Assembly (NCBI GenBank): GCA_903891325.1 | Contig: CAITEC010000085.1 | Coordinates: forward strand, 1-32,468 | Direction of reading: 5' to 3' | Source: an uncultured Opitutaceae bacterium | GTDB lineage: Bacteria > Verrucomicrobiota > Verrucomicrobiia > Opitutales > Opitutaceae | DNA length: 32,468 nt | Shown: positions 1 through 9,449 of the stretch, piece after piece | Layout of the letters: each line of letters starts with the position of its first letter | Numbering within the stretch: position 1 is the first letter of the stretch | Notes under the pieces: model-generated | The model's database searches: none | What the model was told of the DNA's origin: nothing | The model's input: the letters and a program-made list of their open reading frames with translations, nothing else | Translations under genes and position numbers: made by a program

Positions 1-21
1 ATCGGAAATAGGACCCAAGCA

Positions 22-40
22 CCGGGGTCTCGGACCCCGG
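22..40. repeat. Short perfect palindrome in intergenic DNA
   Basis: Perfect inverted repeat with 8-bp arms CCGGGGTC / GACCCCGG and a 3-nt loop (TCG). It lies in non-coding DNA downstream of the binding-protein gene, on the far side of the MITE-like element. It looks like a short dispersed palindrome of the kind common in high-GC genomes. No T-tract follows on either strand, so an intrinsic terminator is less likely. Function unknown. Confidence 0.5.
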
Positions 41-63
41 CTACAGCGATCCGCCTGCAGGGG

Positions 64-231
64 CTAGCCCGGATATTTCATGAACACAGGATGAAGAGCG
101 TCAAAATTCCGGAGCAGAAAAGCCCGAAGGCGACCGAAGGTGGCCTCGTGAGGCCATAGAGGGAGCATGAGGGTTTTTATGCCCGGAATTTGGACGAGAT
201 TCGCCTGTGCTTCATGAAATATTCGGGCTAG
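64..231. mobile_element. MITE-like 168-nt imperfect palindrome, no coding capacity
   Basis: The two ends, 64-112 and 183-231, are 49-nt imperfect inverted repeats. The outer 21 nt (starting CTAGCCCG and ending TTTCATGAA) differ at one position, and the inner parts both end in AAATTCCGG with a few mismatches and one compensating gap. Similarity continues weakly inward, and the centre is a perfect hairpin (141-156: TGGCCTC, GT, GAGGCCA) within about one nucleotide of the geometric midpoint, so one strand could fold into a single long hairpin. Both ends carry CTAG, possibly part of the terminus or a target duplication. There is no transposase ORF, so it would be non-autonomous. The right end supplies the TAG stop codon of the solute-binding-protein gene. 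Family unassigned. The structure is seen; the mobile origin is inference. Confidence 0.65.
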
Positions 232-2615
232 GCGCCCTTTCCCAGGGCGGCGAGGCGTTGGCGGACCATGTAGCAGCGGCAGTCCACCGGGTTTTCCCTC
301 AGGAAGGTCCGGTAGTACGCGGCGGCCTGCGCGGTATTGCCGGCCAGGCGGGAAAGCTCGGCGATCTGGACAAGCACCTCCATGCGCTCCATCCGCTCAA
401 CCCGGCCCGAGCGCTCGGCGGCGAGGAGGTGGGGCAGGACCCCGACGTCGGGCAGCCGGTAGAAGAAGGTCGCGTTGGCGATCGCCAGGTCCAGCGCGCA
501 GCGGCTGGCGGGATTTTGCGCGAGCGGGAGCAGCTTGCCCGCGCGCGCAATCCGCGCGGCGGGCGGCTCCGCCGGGTCCGAGGCGTAGATTTCCATGAGC
601 GCGAGGCGGGGAAGGGCGGTCTGCGCCCACACGGAGCCGCCGTGCTCGGCGATCAGCCGCCGGTACTGGGCGGCCGCCGTGGCGTTGTCCGGGACGGGCG
701 CGTGATGCTGCGCGATCCGGGCCAGGAAGAAACGCGCGCCCTGGGCGGCGTCGTCCGCTCCGCTGTCGGCGAGCGATTCCATGGTGGCGCGCGACTCCTC
801 GATCTGCGCGGCGCCAACCGGCTGCCTGTCGAGCAGCGCAACGGCCCGGCCGAACCGCCCCTCCCGCGCGACCGCCGGGTCGGGCGAGCCGATCGCGCGG
901 TCGAAGCTGGGAATGGCCGTCTCCGCATGGTAGTCGGCGAGCGCCCGCCAGCCGGCCGCCAGGTCGGCGGCCAGGGCCCGGCGGTCCCCCTCGGGCGACG
1001 GCGGCGCGGCGGCCGGGGTGGCGCCGGCGGCCGGTGCCGGCGCTTCCGGCGCATCGCCGAGGACCACGCGGGCCTGGTAAACCCGGGCCTCCAGCCGGGG
1101 CGTCACCAGGTCGAGGAGCTCGTCGGGGCGGCCGTCGGCCGCCGCCAGCTCGTGACGGGCGGCGGCGACCGTGTCCTGCTGCCGCAGGTTGTCCAGGCCG
1201 GAGGCGATATCGTGCCGGAAGTCGCCGCGAATCGAGTCGCCGACCCCCTCGCGCAGCTCCTTGCGGAAGAGCGCGACGCTGCTGCCGGCGCCCCAGAGGG
1301 CGGCGGTGCGCGTCTGGATGAACTCCTGCGTGTCCGCGTCCTCGGTGGGCAGGAGGAAGTCGCCGTACCAGGTGTACCCCTCGCTGTTGAACTTGAAATT
1401 GGACGCGAACTCCGAGGGCTTCACCCCGACCGTCGCCGGCGGCCAGTTGCTGACCTGGGTGAAGATCGTGCTCCCGGCCTGGCTGCTCATGAAGCGCAGG
1501 AAGTCGACCGCCTCGGCCCGGTGCCGCGTGCTGCGGCTCAGGTAGATCGGCATCCCGGCCATGAGCTGGCCGTCGCTGAAGGGGCCCTTGGCGAAACGGC
1601 CGTAGACCGGGTCGTCCTCCCGGGGGTAGGGGAACTGGAAGGCGCCGATTCCGAAGGGGCAGAGGCTCAGCAGGTTCGTCGCCTCCCAGCTCGGGGCGAC
1701 GATCATGACGGTGTGCGAGGTCACGAAGTCGGTCACGGCGGTGTCGCGCTCCCGCTGCCAGAATCCCGGCGAGCACATCAGTCCGTACTCGCGCAGCTCG
1801 CCGAGGGCGGCGACGAGGGCGGGCGAGTCGTAGCTCCATTCACCCCTCAGGTAGGACATCCCGATGTCGTTGGGCTCGATCTTGAGGCGGTGCTGGAAGT
1901 CGAGCTGCTCGGAGAGCGGATTGGTCATCGCCATCATGATCATCCAGCTGAGGTACTCGTAGGTGTCGTGGGAGTTGGCGATCGGCGCCATGTTCAGGTG
2001 GCGGGCGGCGGCATAGGCGCGGATCTGGCCGCAGATCCGCACCAGGTCCCGGTAGGTCGCCGGCGGCGTGTCGCTGCCGGTGATCTCCCTGAGCAGCGGC
2101 TTGTTGAAGATGATGCGGGACGCGTTCGTGTTGAGCGGGATCCCGTAGTAGCCGTTGAGCTTCGGGTTGTAGCAGTCCAGGCCGACCATGTCGTCGACGA
2201 TCGTGTCGCGCCACGGGACGCCCTCCAGCGCGGTCCCCTTGTTGTAGGGGTTGGGCTGGAGCACCTCCGCGGTCAGGGGCTGAAAATTGCGCCCGACGTC
2301 CGGCGCGGTGTAGGTGTACTCGACGAGGTCCGGGGCGGTGCCGCCGGCCATCTGGGTGAGGACCCAGGACACGTAGATCGGCCCCCCGGGGACGGCGATC
2401 TGGACCACGTGGACGCGCGGGTTGACCTCCTCGTAGCGCCTGATGATCGCGTTCAGGGCCTCGCGGACCCCGCTCTCCAGCTGCCACTGGGCGATCCGGA
2501 TGGTGACCCGCCGGGGGTCCTCCGCCGCCTCGTGGTGCCTTATGACCGTGAGGGCCGAGAGTGCGTAGGCGGCACCGAAGATGGCGAGGCCGGCGGCTTT
2601 GAACGGAAACTTCAT
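228..2615 (-). CDS. ABC transporter extracellular solute-binding protein fused to a C-terminal TPR-like domain
   Basis: 795 aa, ATG at 2615. The longer open frame upstream has no hydrophobic start, whereas this start gives an N-terminal hydrophobic segment (about residues 7-25) that fits a membrane anchor or uncleaved signal. Residues about 35-480 look like a family-1 (MalE/UgpB-type) sugar-binding protein: an early IAQWQLESGVREAL segment, a GTAPDLVEYTY region, and late features typical of the fold. A Pro/Ala-rich linker (about 521-545) follows, then a helical region (about 545-795) with TPR-like units such as AAAYYRTFLRENP. Usual binding proteins are 400-450 aa, so the tail is an addition. 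The gene is divergent from its two permeases, with 118 bp between the starts. No strong Shine-Dalgarno is visible. The stop codon lies in the end of a MITE-like element. Substrate unknown. Confidence 0.85.
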   Translation of the reverse strand: MKFPFKAAGLAIFGAAYALSALTVIRHHEAAEDPRRVTIRIAQWQLESGVREALNAIIRRYEEVNPRVHVVQIAVPGGPIYVSWVLTQMAGGTAPDLVEYTYTAPDVGRNFQPLTAEVLQPNPYNKGTALEGVPWRDTIVDDMVGLDCYNPKLNGYYGIPLNTNASRIIFNKPLLREITGSDTPPATYRDLVRICGQIRAYAAARHLNMAPIANSHDTYEYLSWMIMMAMTNPLSEQLDFQHRLKIEPNDIGMSYLRGEWSYDSPALVAALGELREYGLMCSPGFWQRERDTAVTDFVTSHTVMIVAPSWEATNLLSLCPFGIGAFQFPYPREDDPVYGRFAKGPFSDGQLMAGMPIYLSRSTRHRAEAVDFLRFMSSQAGSTIFTQVSNWPPATVGVKPSEFASNFKFNSEGYTWYGDFLLPTEDADTQEFIQTRTAALWGAGSSVALFRKELREGVGDSIRGDFRHDIASGLDNLRQQDTVAAARHELAAADGRPDELLDLVTPRLEARVYQARVVLGDAPEAPAPAAGATPAAAPPSPEGDRRALAADLAAGWRALADYHAETAIPSFDRAIGSPDPAVAREGRFGRAVALLDRQPVGAAQIEESRATMESLADSGADDAAQGARFFLARIAQHHAPVPDNATAAAQYRRLIAEHGGSVWAQTALPRLALMEIYASDPAEPPAARIARAGKLLPLAQNPASRCALDLAIANATFFYRLPDVGVLPHLLAAERSGRVERMERMEVLVQIAELSRLAGNTAQAAAYYRTFLRENPVDCRCYMVRQRLAALGKGA

Positions 2616-2733
2616 CGTGGATCGCCGATGAGAACCCCTTTGCCCGCCGGAGTCGAGTGAGCACGCTTTCGCACAAATATTCTCTTGGGCTTGCGCTCGC
2701 CGCCGGGGAGGGTTGATAACAGGGGCGCGTTTC

Positions 2734-3681
2734 ATGGCTGCCCCGTTATCCCGCCAAAAACTGCTTCGCGAATGGAAGCTGTATTTTTTCATCGTGCCCT
2801 CCCTGGCCGTGATCATGGGGTTTGTCTATTACCCGGCGGCCAGCGCGATCTACCACAGTTTCTTCCAGTGGGCCGGCGGCGAGACGCGGCACTGGGTCGG
2901 GCTGGATAATTTCCGCCGCGCCTTCCAGGACAAGGTGCTGCTGCGCTCCTTCGGGACGGTCAGCATCCTGGTCGTGTTCAACCTGTTCCAGATGATACCC
3001 TCGATCCTGCTCGCCGTCCTGATCCACCGGCTGCGCAGCGAGCGCTGGCAGTACCTCTACCGCGTGATGCTGGTCGTGCCGATGATCGTACCCACGCTGG
3101 TCACCCTTTTCATCTGGAAGTTCTTCCTCGATCCGAACATCGGGCTGCTCAACAGCCTCCTGGACTTCACGGGCGCCAAGGACGCGCTCGTCTCGCTCGA
3201 CCACTTCTTCGGCTGGGGCGTCTTCTTCGCCGGCTCGCCGATCGGCTGGCTTTCCCAGCCGAAGCTGATCCTGCCCTCGCTCTTCATCTGGGGCTTCCCC
3301 TGGATCGGCGCGATCAGCGTGCTGATGTTCCTTGCCGGGCTGCAGTCGATCGGGCTGGACATCTACGAGGCGGCCGAGCTCGACGGGGTGGGGCCCTTCC
3401 GGAAGTTTTTCTACATCGAGCTGCCGCTCATCCTCACCCAGATCCGGCTCAACCTGGTGCTGCTCATCATCGGCACGGTCGGCGGCTACGGCCTCCAGCT
3501 TGAGATGCTCGACCTGTTCGGCGGGCCCGACGGCCGGGGCATGGTGCCCGGGCTTTGGATGTACAACCGCGCCTTCTTCAACGGGGAATTCGGCTACGCC
3601 TGCGCGATCGGCATGATCCTCTTCGCCTTCATCCTGCTTCTCACCTTCGTCAACAACCGCTACGTGCGGATCGAAAAATGA
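2734..3681 (+). CDS. Sugar ABC transporter permease (MalF/UgpA type)
   Basis: 315 aa from ATG 2734. A TTG at 2713 would add seven residues, but AGGGG about 8 nt upstream of 2734 favours the ATG. About six transmembrane helices start at LYFFIVPSLAVIMGFVYYP. The inner-membrane EAA loop (EAAELDGVGPFRKFFYIELP) near residues 212-231 is the docking site for the ATPase and defines the binding-protein-dependent permease family. The stop codon overlaps the start of the second permease (ATGA), so the two are translationally coupled and probably form a heterodimer. The binding protein is encoded divergently. No ATPase gene is adjacent, so a shared MsmK/MalK-like ATPase from elsewhere is likely (inference). 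Substrate class: mono- or oligosaccharide. Confidence 0.93.
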   Translation: MAAPLSRQKLLREWKLYFFIVPSLAVIMGFVYYPAASAIYHSFFQWAGGETRHWVGLDNFRRAFQDKVLLRSFGTVSILVVFNLFQMIPSILLAVLIHRLRSERWQYLYRVMLVVPMIVPTLVTLFIWKFFLDPNIGLLNSLLDFTGAKDALVSLDHFFGWGVFFAGSPIGWLSQPKLILPSLFIWGFPWIGAISVLMFLAGLQSIGLDIYEAAELDGVGPFRKFFYIELPLILTQIRLNLVLLIIGTVGGYGLQLEMLDLFGGPDGRGMVPGLWMYNRAFFNGEFGYACAIGMILFAFILLLTFVNNRYVRIEK

Positions 3682-4523
3682 GGGACCCCGCCGTCCGCCT
3701 CAGCACGCTGCGCCGCGACGGGTCCAAGCACGTGCTCATCCTGTTCTTCGTGCTGATCGCGCTCCTGCCGATCTACATGATGATCGAGGTGAGCATGAAG
3801 GACACCGCGACGTTCTACCGCAACCCGTGGCTTCCCACCAGCCCCACGGAGTGGCACTGGGAGAATTGGACCTACGCCTTCCACCTGATCGTCCCGTACA
3901 TCGCCAACACCGTGTTCGTCGCCGTCACGGGCACGTTCTGCTCGCTCTTCCTGGCGATCCTCGGGGCCTACTTCTTCTCGCGCCACCGGATGCCCTTCAG
4001 CGGCATCCTCTGGGCGGGCTTCCTCGCCCTCATGCTGATGCCCTCGGTCGTCAACATCACGCCGCTCTTCATGGTCCTCAAGTCGCTCAAGATGCTCAAC
4101 ACGCTCTGGGCGCTGATCCTCCTCGGCGTCGCAGGCGGCCAGGTCTTCAACATCTTCGTCCTGCGCAACTTCATCGACGACCTTCCCCGCGACCTCTTCG
4201 AGGCGGCCGAGATCGACGGGGCCTCCCACCTCCAGCAGGTCCTCACCATCGTCATTCCGATGTCCGGCCCGATCATCGGCACGCTGGCGATCCTCTCCTT
4301 CCTGGGGATATGGAACGACTTTCTCATGCCCTTCATCGTCCTGCGCGACCCCGGGCTGTTCACGGTGGGCGTCGGCCTGATCTACCTGGACGGCGAGTAC
4401 GTGAAGCAGTGGGGCGAGATCATGGCGGCCTATTTCGTCGCGTCGATCCCGCTGATCGTCCTCTTCCTTTTCACGATGCGGCTCTTTGTCCGCGGGCTCT
4501 CGGCCGGGGCCCTCAAGGGCTGA
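3678..4523 (+). CDS. Sugar ABC transporter permease (MalG/UgpE type)
   Basis: 281 aa. ATG 3678 overlaps the stop of the upstream permease by 4 nt; earlier in-frame codons lie inside the first permease and are not used. It has about six transmembrane helices, beginning HVLILFFVLIALLPIYMMIEV. The EAA motif (EAAEIDGASHLQQVLTIVIP) is clear near residues 175-194, followed by the LAILSFLGIWNDFLMPFIVL segment typical of carbohydrate permeases of this family. It is the second half of the membrane channel. The next gene (VOC family) begins 47 nt downstream on the same strand with no obvious terminator between them, so co-transcription is possible. Confidence 0.93.
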   Translation: MRDPAVRLSTLRRDGSKHVLILFFVLIALLPIYMMIEVSMKDTATFYRNPWLPTSPTEWHWENWTYAFHLIVPYIANTVFVAVTGTFCSLFLAILGAYFFSRHRMPFSGILWAGFLALMLMPSVVNITPLFMVLKSLKMLNTLWALILLGVAGGQVFNIFVLRNFIDDLPRDLFEAAEIDGASHLQQVLTIVIPMSGPIIGTLAILSFLGIWNDFLMPFIVLRDPGLFTVGVGLIYLDGEYVKQWGEIMAAYFVASIPLIVLFLFTMRLFVRGLSAGALKG

Positions 4524-4570
4524 TGCGGACTGGCTTGCGGACGGGGGCGAACGCATTAGGCTGCGAAAGC

Positions 4571-4990
4571 ATGACCAATCCCATTCTCGGCCGCGGCGGC
4601 CTGCACCACATCTGCATGAAAACCCGCGATTGGGATCGCACGATGCGATTCTACCGCGAGGTGCTCGGGTTCTCCCCCAAGCTTGCCTGGGGCGAGGCGC
4701 CCCAGCGCGCCGTGATGCTCGACGGGGGCGACGGGAACTATGTGGAGGTGTTTGAGGACCTTGGCTATGTCCCGGCCCCCAACGGGTCGCTGCACCACTT
4801 CGCCCTGCGCACGAGCCGCATCGACGAGGTGACCGAGCGCGTGCGGTCGGCTGGCTACCGGATCACCGTCGAGCCGAAGAGCATTGCCATCAGTTCGACC
4901 AACGGGATCGGCGAGGTCCCGGTCCGGATTTCATTCTGCGAGGGCCCGAACGGGGAGTCGCTCGAGTTTCTACAAAACGAGCTGACCTGA
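4571..4990 (+). CDS. VOC (glyoxalase/bleomycin-resistance fold) family protein
   Basis: 139 aa, a single VOC unit of two beta-alpha-beta-beta-beta modules. The first module opens with [20 protein letters not shown] and the second with [16 protein letters not shown]. Candidate metal ligands in the classical pattern are H13, E59, H76 and E132. This metal-binding set fits a lyase, isomerase or dioxygenase-type VOC enzyme rather than a simple antibiotic-binding protein, but the substrate cannot be read from sequence. It sits 47 nt after the sugar permeases and 17 nt before the hybrid kinase, all on the same strand, so it may be part of the transport unit. A role in sugar-derivative metabolism is inference. 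Confidence 0.8.
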   Translation: MTNPILGRGGLHHICMKTRDWDRTMRFYREVLGFSPKLAWGEAPQRAVMLDGGDGNYVEVFEDLGYVPAPNGSLHHFALRTSRIDEVTERVRSAGYRITVEPKSIAISSTNGIGEVPVRISFCEGPNGESLEFLQNELT

Positions 4991-5007
4991 GGGCGCTGCG
5001 CCCGACC

Positions 5008-6864
5008 ATGAAGCGGATCGTGCAATCCCTGCTGGCCCGGCTGGACGCCGCCTACAGCGACCGGCCGCTTTTCGTCGGCCTGAAGGCGCGGCTCCTGGCC
5101 GGGTTCGACGTGGCGATCGCCGCCTTCGTCCCGCTCAACATCGCCAAGATCCTCCTGGTCCAGCCCCCCGAGCTGCTCCGGCGGATCGCGCTCAACCTGG
5201 TGATGGAGATCGCGGCGCTTCTGTCCCTGCGGCTTCTCCTCAGGGGCCGGCTGGAGATCGCGGCGAGTGGACTGGTGGGCGCGATCCTCGTGAGCGCGAG
5301 CATCCTCGTGTTCAAGTCCGGGGCGTATGCGGAGCCCCTCGGCATCGCCATCCAGATGTTCGCGCTGGACGTCGTGATGCTGCTGGTGGCGATCCTCTTC
5401 TCGTCGCGGGTGGTGGCGGCCGGGGTCTTTGCCTTCATTGTCGCGTGCATGGTGGGGCTCCACCAGGTCGCGCTCCGGGCCGGGGAGACCTCGGGGATCG
5501 TCGCGTTTGCCGGCGCCACGCTGCTGCCGGACGGCCTGCTGGCCCTCGGGTTTGTCTTCCTCCTCGGGATGTCGGTTGTGCGGATGATCGAGTCGGCCCA
5601 CCGCCGCAGCGAGGAGTCGCTGCGGGAGACGCGCCTCATGAACGGGCGGCTCGGGCACCTGGTGTCGGAGCGGACCCGGGACCTTGAGGCGGCCAGCCGC
5701 CGCGCGACCGAGGCCTCGCTGGCCAAGAGCGAGTTCCTTGCGAACATGAGCCACGAGATCCGGACGCCGCTCAACGGGATCATCGCCTCCTCCGACCTGC
5801 TCGTCCACCGCGGCGACCTCTCCCCGGAGGCCGCGAGCCACGTGCGGCTGATCGCCGAGTCGGGCGACCTGCTGATGCGGGTGCTCAGCGACATCCTCGA
5901 CTTTTCCAAGATCGAGGCCGGGCAGCTCGAGCTCGAGGTGCACCCCTTCGAGCTGGAGCCGACGATCGGCGGCATGACCGAGCTGGTCGGATCGAAGGCC
6001 GCGCAGGGCCGCGTGCGCGTCGAGACGGTGCTTGGGCCGGGCCTGCCGCGCTTCATGGAGGGGGACAGCTACCGGTTCCGGCAGGTTCTCCTCAATCTTG
6101 TCTCCAATGCGATCAAGTTCACGCCGCCGGGCGGCCGCGTGACCGTGTCGGTCGGCTCGCCGGAGCCCGACGCCGATCCCATCCAGCTCCGGGTGGAGGT
6201 CCGGGACACGGGAATCGGCATGGACGAGGCGACGCTGGACCGGATCTTCGAGCGCTTCACGCAGGCCGACACGTCGACGACCCGGCGGTTTGGAGGGACC
6301 GGCCTGGGGCTCGCGATCAGCGCCCGGCTTGTCTGCATGATGGGCGGGCGCCTGGAGGTCGAGAGCAGCGTCGGCACCGGATCGTCCTTTCACTTCACGG
6401 TGCCCTTCCGGCGCATCGACCGGCAGCCCGACTCGCGCGGTCCCGCCGCGTCGCTGGACGTCCCGCTGGGCCTCAACGTCCTCGTGGTGGAGGACAACCT
6501 GATGAACCAGAAGATCCTTGGGGCGCAGCTCCAGCACCTGGGCTGCCCCTACACGGTTGCAGGAGACGGGGAAAAGGCGCTCGCCGCGCTGGTGGCGGGG
6601 CCGCTTCCCGATGCGATCCTCATGGATTGCCACATGCCCGTCCTCGACGGCTGGGAGACGACCCGCCGGATTCGCGGGTGGTCGGGCGACGCGGACCCGC
6701 TGCGCCGGAGGGCCTCGGCGGTCCCGGTTGTCGCGCTCACGGCTGCGGCGATGCCCGATGAGCAGAGGCGATGCCTGGCGGCCGGGATGAACCAGTTCCT
6801 GGCCAAGCCGGTGACGCTCGCGAACCTGCACCGCGCCCTCGTGGGCATCCGCCGGACCCGCTGA
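5008..6864 (+). CDS. Membrane-bound hybrid histidine kinase with C-terminal receiver domain
   Basis: 618 aa. Residues about 28-195 contain roughly five to six hydrophobic helices with little extracytoplasmic sequence, so this is an integral-membrane sensor. A short coiled coil (about 197-240) leads to the HisKA domain with phospho-acceptor H249 in [12 protein letters not shown]. The HATPase domain shows the N-box (about 363-371, LVSNAIKFT), G1 (DTGIGM, about 400) and G2 (GGTGLGL, about 429-435). The receiver domain spans about 489-618, with acidic VVEDN, phospho-acceptor D540 in MDCHMP and conserved K600. There is no DNA-binding output and no partner regulator next door, so it probably feeds a phosphorelay encoded elsewhere. 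It starts 17 nt after the VOC gene and ends 48 nt before the thiolase gene. The signal is unknown. Confidence 0.93.
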   Translation: MKRIVQSLLARLDAAYSDRPLFVGLKARLLAGFDVAIAAFVPLNIAKILLVQPPELLRRIALNLVMEIAALLSLRLLLRGRLEIAASGLVGAILVSASILVFKSGAYAEPLGIAIQMFALDVVMLLVAILFSSRVVAAGVFAFIVACMVGLHQVALRAGETSGIVAFAGATLLPDGLLALGFVFLLGMSVVRMIESAHRRSEESLRETRLMNGRLGHLVSERTRDLEAASRRATEASLAKSEFLANMSHEIRTPLNGIIASSDLLVHRGDLSPEAASHVRLIAESGDLLMRVLSDILDFSKIEAGQLELEVHPFELEPTIGGMTELVGSKAAQGRVRVETVLGPGLPRFMEGDSYRFRQVLLNLVSNAIKFTPPGGRVTVSVGSPEPDADPIQLRVEVRDTGIGMDEATLDRIFERFTQADTSTTRRFGGTGLGLAISARLVCMMGGRLEVESSVGTGSSFHFTVPFRRIDRQPDSRGPAASLDVPLGLNVLVVEDNLMNQKILGAQLQHLGCPYTVAGDGEKALAALVAGPLPDAILMDCHMPVLDGWETTRRIRGWSGDADPLRRRASAVPVVALTAAAMPDEQRRCLAAGMNQFLAKPVTLANLHRALVGIRRTR

Positions 6865-6912
6865 GGTTATCTCACTTTACTCGGCACGCGTCATTCGCCA
6901 TTGCTGGGGTGC

Positions 6913-8091
6913 ATGCCCGGCATCGTCGTCCTCTCAGCAACGCGCACGCCGCTGGGCTCGTTTCAGGGAGCGCTGTCCCGGGTGCCGGCGTGGAGCCTCG
7001 GCGCCGCTGCGATCCGCGGCGCCCTTCAGGCCGCCCGGGTCGACCTTGAGGGCGTCTCGGATGCGATCATGGGCAGCGTTCTCCAGGCCGGGCAGGGCCA
7101 GGCGCCGGCCCGGCGGGCCGCCTTGGCCGCAGGGCTCCCCCAGTCGGTGCGCACGGTCACGGTGAACAAGGTATGTGGCTCGGGAATGCAGGCGGTCATG
7201 GATGCGTCCCGGCTCCTTGCGGCGGGCGACGGGACCCTCGCCGTCGCGGGCGGAATGGAGAGTATGAGCCTCGCCCCCTACCTCCTGCCCAAGGCGAGGG
7301 AAGGGTACCGGCTGGGCCACCAGCAGGTCGTCGACTCGATGATCGCCGACGGCCTGTGGGATCCGTACGGGGATGTCTCCATGGGCGAGTGCGCGGAGGT
7401 TTGCGCGGCGCGCTATCATTTTTCCAGGGAGCAGCAGGACGCCTATGCCATCGAGTCCTTCGTGCGCGCCAACGCCGCCCAGAAGGACGGCCGCTTCGCC
7501 GCCGAGATCACGCCGGTCGACCTTCCCGGGACGCCCGGGATGACGGGCGGCGTCGCGTTGGACGAGGTGCCCGGCAAGGTCGTCTACGACAAGGTTCCCC
7601 ACCTGAAGCCCTCGTTCCGCAAGGACGGGACGATCACCCCGGCGAACGCCTCGGCGATCGCCGACGGCGCGGCGGCGCTCGTCCTGGCGACCCCGGAGCG
7701 CGCCGCGGCAGGGGGGCTCGCGCCGATCGCCCGGCTGGTCTCCTTCGCCGGTCACGGGCAGGAGCCCCTCTGGTTCACGACCGCGCCGGTCCAGGCCGCG
7801 AGAAACGCGCTCGCGACCGCCGGGTGGCGGCCCGGGGATGTCGACCTGTGGGAGGTCAACGAGGCCTTTGCCGTGGTGCCGATGGCCTTCGCCGCCGAGA
7901 TGTCCGTGCCCCGCGAACGGCTCAATGTCCGCGGCGGCGCGATTTCCCTCGGGCACCCGATCGGCGCCAGCGGCGCGCGGATCCTCGTCACGCTGATCGC
8001 CGCGATGCGGGAGCGGGGGGCCAGGCGGGGGCTGGCGGCAGTGTGCATCGGCGGCGGCGAGGCCCTCGCGGCGTGCGTCGAGCTGCCATGA
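6913..8091 (+). CDS. Acetyl-CoA acetyltransferase (biosynthetic/degradative thiolase)
   Basis: 392 aa from ATG 6913; a TTG at 6901 would add four residues. It catalyses acetoacetyl-CoA + CoA to 2 acetyl-CoA, or the reverse. The catalytic set is complete: nucleophile C88 in [10 protein letters not shown]348 in [12 protein letters not shown] and C378 in CIGGGEA. Length and spacing match the well-studied Zoogloea thiolase almost exactly. It is cytoplasmic and forms tetramers in this family. Its stop overlaps the start of the CoA-transferase (ATGA), and a 3-hydroxyacyl-CoA dehydrogenase-like gene follows, so the three genes form an operon for C4 acid or ketone-body metabolism. No PHB synthase is present in the window, which makes a degradative direction more likely (inference). 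Confidence 0.93.
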   Translation: MPGIVVLSATRTPLGSFQGALSRVPAWSLGAAAIRGALQAARVDLEGVSDAIMGSVLQAGQGQAPARRAALAAGLPQSVRTVTVNKVCGSGMQAVMDASRLLAAGDGTLAVAGGMESMSLAPYLLPKAREGYRLGHQQVVDSMIADGLWDPYGDVSMGECAEVCAARYHFSREQQDAYAIESFVRANAAQKDGRFAAEITPVDLPGTPGMTGGVALDEVPGKVVYDKVPHLKPSFRKDGTITPANASAIADGAAALVLATPERAAAGGLAPIARLVSFAGHGQEPLWFTTAPVQAARNALATAGWRPGDVDLWEVNEAFAVVPMAFAAEMSVPRERLNVRGGAISLGHPIGASGARILVTLIAAMRERGARRGLAAVCIGGGEALAACVELP

Positions 8092-9434
8092 GCAAGGTGT
8101 TCAACGACCCCCGCGCGGCGCTCGCCGGTTTGCTCCGGGACGGGATGACCGTCGCCGCGGGAGGATTCGGTCTTTGCGGCATTCCCGAGAATCTCATCGG
8201 CGCGCTGCGGGACAGCGGGGTGAAGGGGCTGACGATTGTCGGCAACAACGCCGGGGTGGACGACTTCGGGATGGGGCTGCTGCTGGGCACCCGGCAGGTC
8301 CGAAAGGTGGTCGCCTCCTATGTCGGCGAGAACCGGGAATTTGAGCGGCAGGTCCTCAGTGGCGAGCTCGAGCTGGAGCTCGTCCCCCAGGGCACGCTCG
8401 CCGAGCGCCTGAGGGCGGGCGGCGCGGGAATCCCCGGATTTTACACGCGCACCGGGTATGGGACCACGCTGGCCGCGGGCAGGGAGACCCGGGTGTTCGA
8501 CGGGGCCGACTACGTCCTCGAGCCGGGTATCCGCGCGGACCTCTCGATTGTGAAGGCGTGGCGGGGCGACACGGCCGGTAACCTCGTGTACCGCAGGACG
8601 GCGCGGAATTTCAACCCCATGATCGCGACCTGCGGGCGGGTCTGCGTGGCCGAGGTCGAGGAGCTCGTCCCCGTGGGAGCGCTCGATCCCGACCAGGTCC
8701 ACACGCCGGGAATCTACGTCGACCGGATCATCCAGGGCGGCTCCTACGAGAAGCGGATCGAATTCCGCACGGTGCGCGGGGCGGCCGCATCGAGGAAGGA
8801 GTCGGCCGCCCGGGACCTGATGGCCCGGCGCGCCGCCCGCGAGCTCCGGGACGGCTATTATGTCAACCTGGGCATCGGCATCCCGACCCTGGTCGCCAAC
8901 CACGTTCCTCCCGGGATAAACGTGACGTTCCAGTCGGAGAACGGCCTGCTTGGGGTCGGACCGTTCCCGGAGGAGGACGCCGTCGATCCCGACCTCATCA
9001 ATGCCGGGAAGCAGACCGTCTCAGCCGCTCCCGGGGCCGCGTTCTTCTCGAGCTCGGACTCCTTTGCGATGATCCGCGGCGGCCACATCGACCTGGCGAT
9101 CCTCGGTGCGATGGAGGTGGCGGAGAATGGCGATATCGCCAACTGGATGGTGCCCGGGAAGATGGTAAAGGGGCCCGGGGGCGCGATGGACCTGGTGGCC
9201 GGCGTTTCCCGGGTTGTCGCCGTGATGGAGCACTGCGCTAAGGACGGGAGCCCGAAGATCCTGCCGCGTTGCACGCTGCCGATCACGGGCCGCGGGGTGG
9301 TCGGCCTCGTCATCACCGACCTGTGCGTGTTCACCGTGAAGCCCGGCGGCGGCCTGGTCCTCACCGAGCTGCAGCCCGGGGTCGCGCTGGACGAGGTCCG
9401 CGCGAAGACCGGCTGCGCCTTCACGACGGCCTGA
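8088..9434 (+). CDS. 3-oxoacid CoA-transferase, A and B subunits fused in one chain
   Basis: 448 aa. Residues 1-about 225 correspond to the ScoA/AtoD-type alpha subunit, including the [13 protein letters not shown] segment (25-37) and GNNAG. Residues about 238-448 correspond to the beta subunit, with [12 protein letters not shown] and the catalytic glutamate E284 in SENGLLG. Most bacterial enzymes use two separate proteins; this one resembles the fused architecture of the mitochondrial enzyme. Expected reaction: transfer of CoA from succinyl-CoA (or acetyl-CoA) to acetoacetate, giving acetoacetyl-CoA for the thiolase. Its start overlaps the thiolase stop by 4 nt, and the dehydrogenase starts 15 nt downstream. 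Acetoacetate or a related 3-oxoacid is the best guess for substrate. Confidence 0.92.
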   Translation: MSKVFNDPRAALAGLLRDGMTVAAGGFGLCGIPENLIGALRDSGVKGLTIVGNNAGVDDFGMGLLLGTRQVRKVVASYVGENREFERQVLSGELELELVPQGTLAERLRAGGAGIPGFYTRTGYGTTLAAGRETRVFDGADYVLEPGIRADLSIVKAWRGDTAGNLVYRRTARNFNPMIATCGRVCVAEVEELVPVGALDPDQVHTPGIYVDRIIQGGSYEKRIEFRTVRGAAASRKESAARDLMARRAARELRDGYYVNLGIGIPTLVANHVPPGINVTFQSENGLLGVGPFPEEDAVDPDLINAGKQTVSAAPGAAFFSSSDSFAMIRGGHIDLAILGAMEVAENGDIANWMVPGKMVKGPGGAMDLVAGVSRVVAVMEHCAKDGSPKILPRCTLPITGRGVVGLVITDLCVFTVKPGGGLVLTELQPGVALDEVRAKTGCAFTTA

Positions 9435-9449
9435 CCCGGCTCAATTACC

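Noticed and set aside
207..2660. Open frame of 817 codons on the plus strand opposite the binding-protein gene
   Set aside because: It is rich in Arg, Gly, Val and Asp with no domain or membrane signal, and it mirrors a well-supported gene. Long antisense frames are expected at this GC content.
2691..2720. Possible promoter TTGCGC / GATAAC before the first permease
   Set aside because: Weak matches and 18-nt spacing; equally good pairs can be found by chance.
4855..6831. Open frame of 658 codons antisense to the hybrid kinase
   Set aside because: The composition (His/Arg/Asp-rich) is that of a shadow frame. The kinase on the other strand has every conserved motif.
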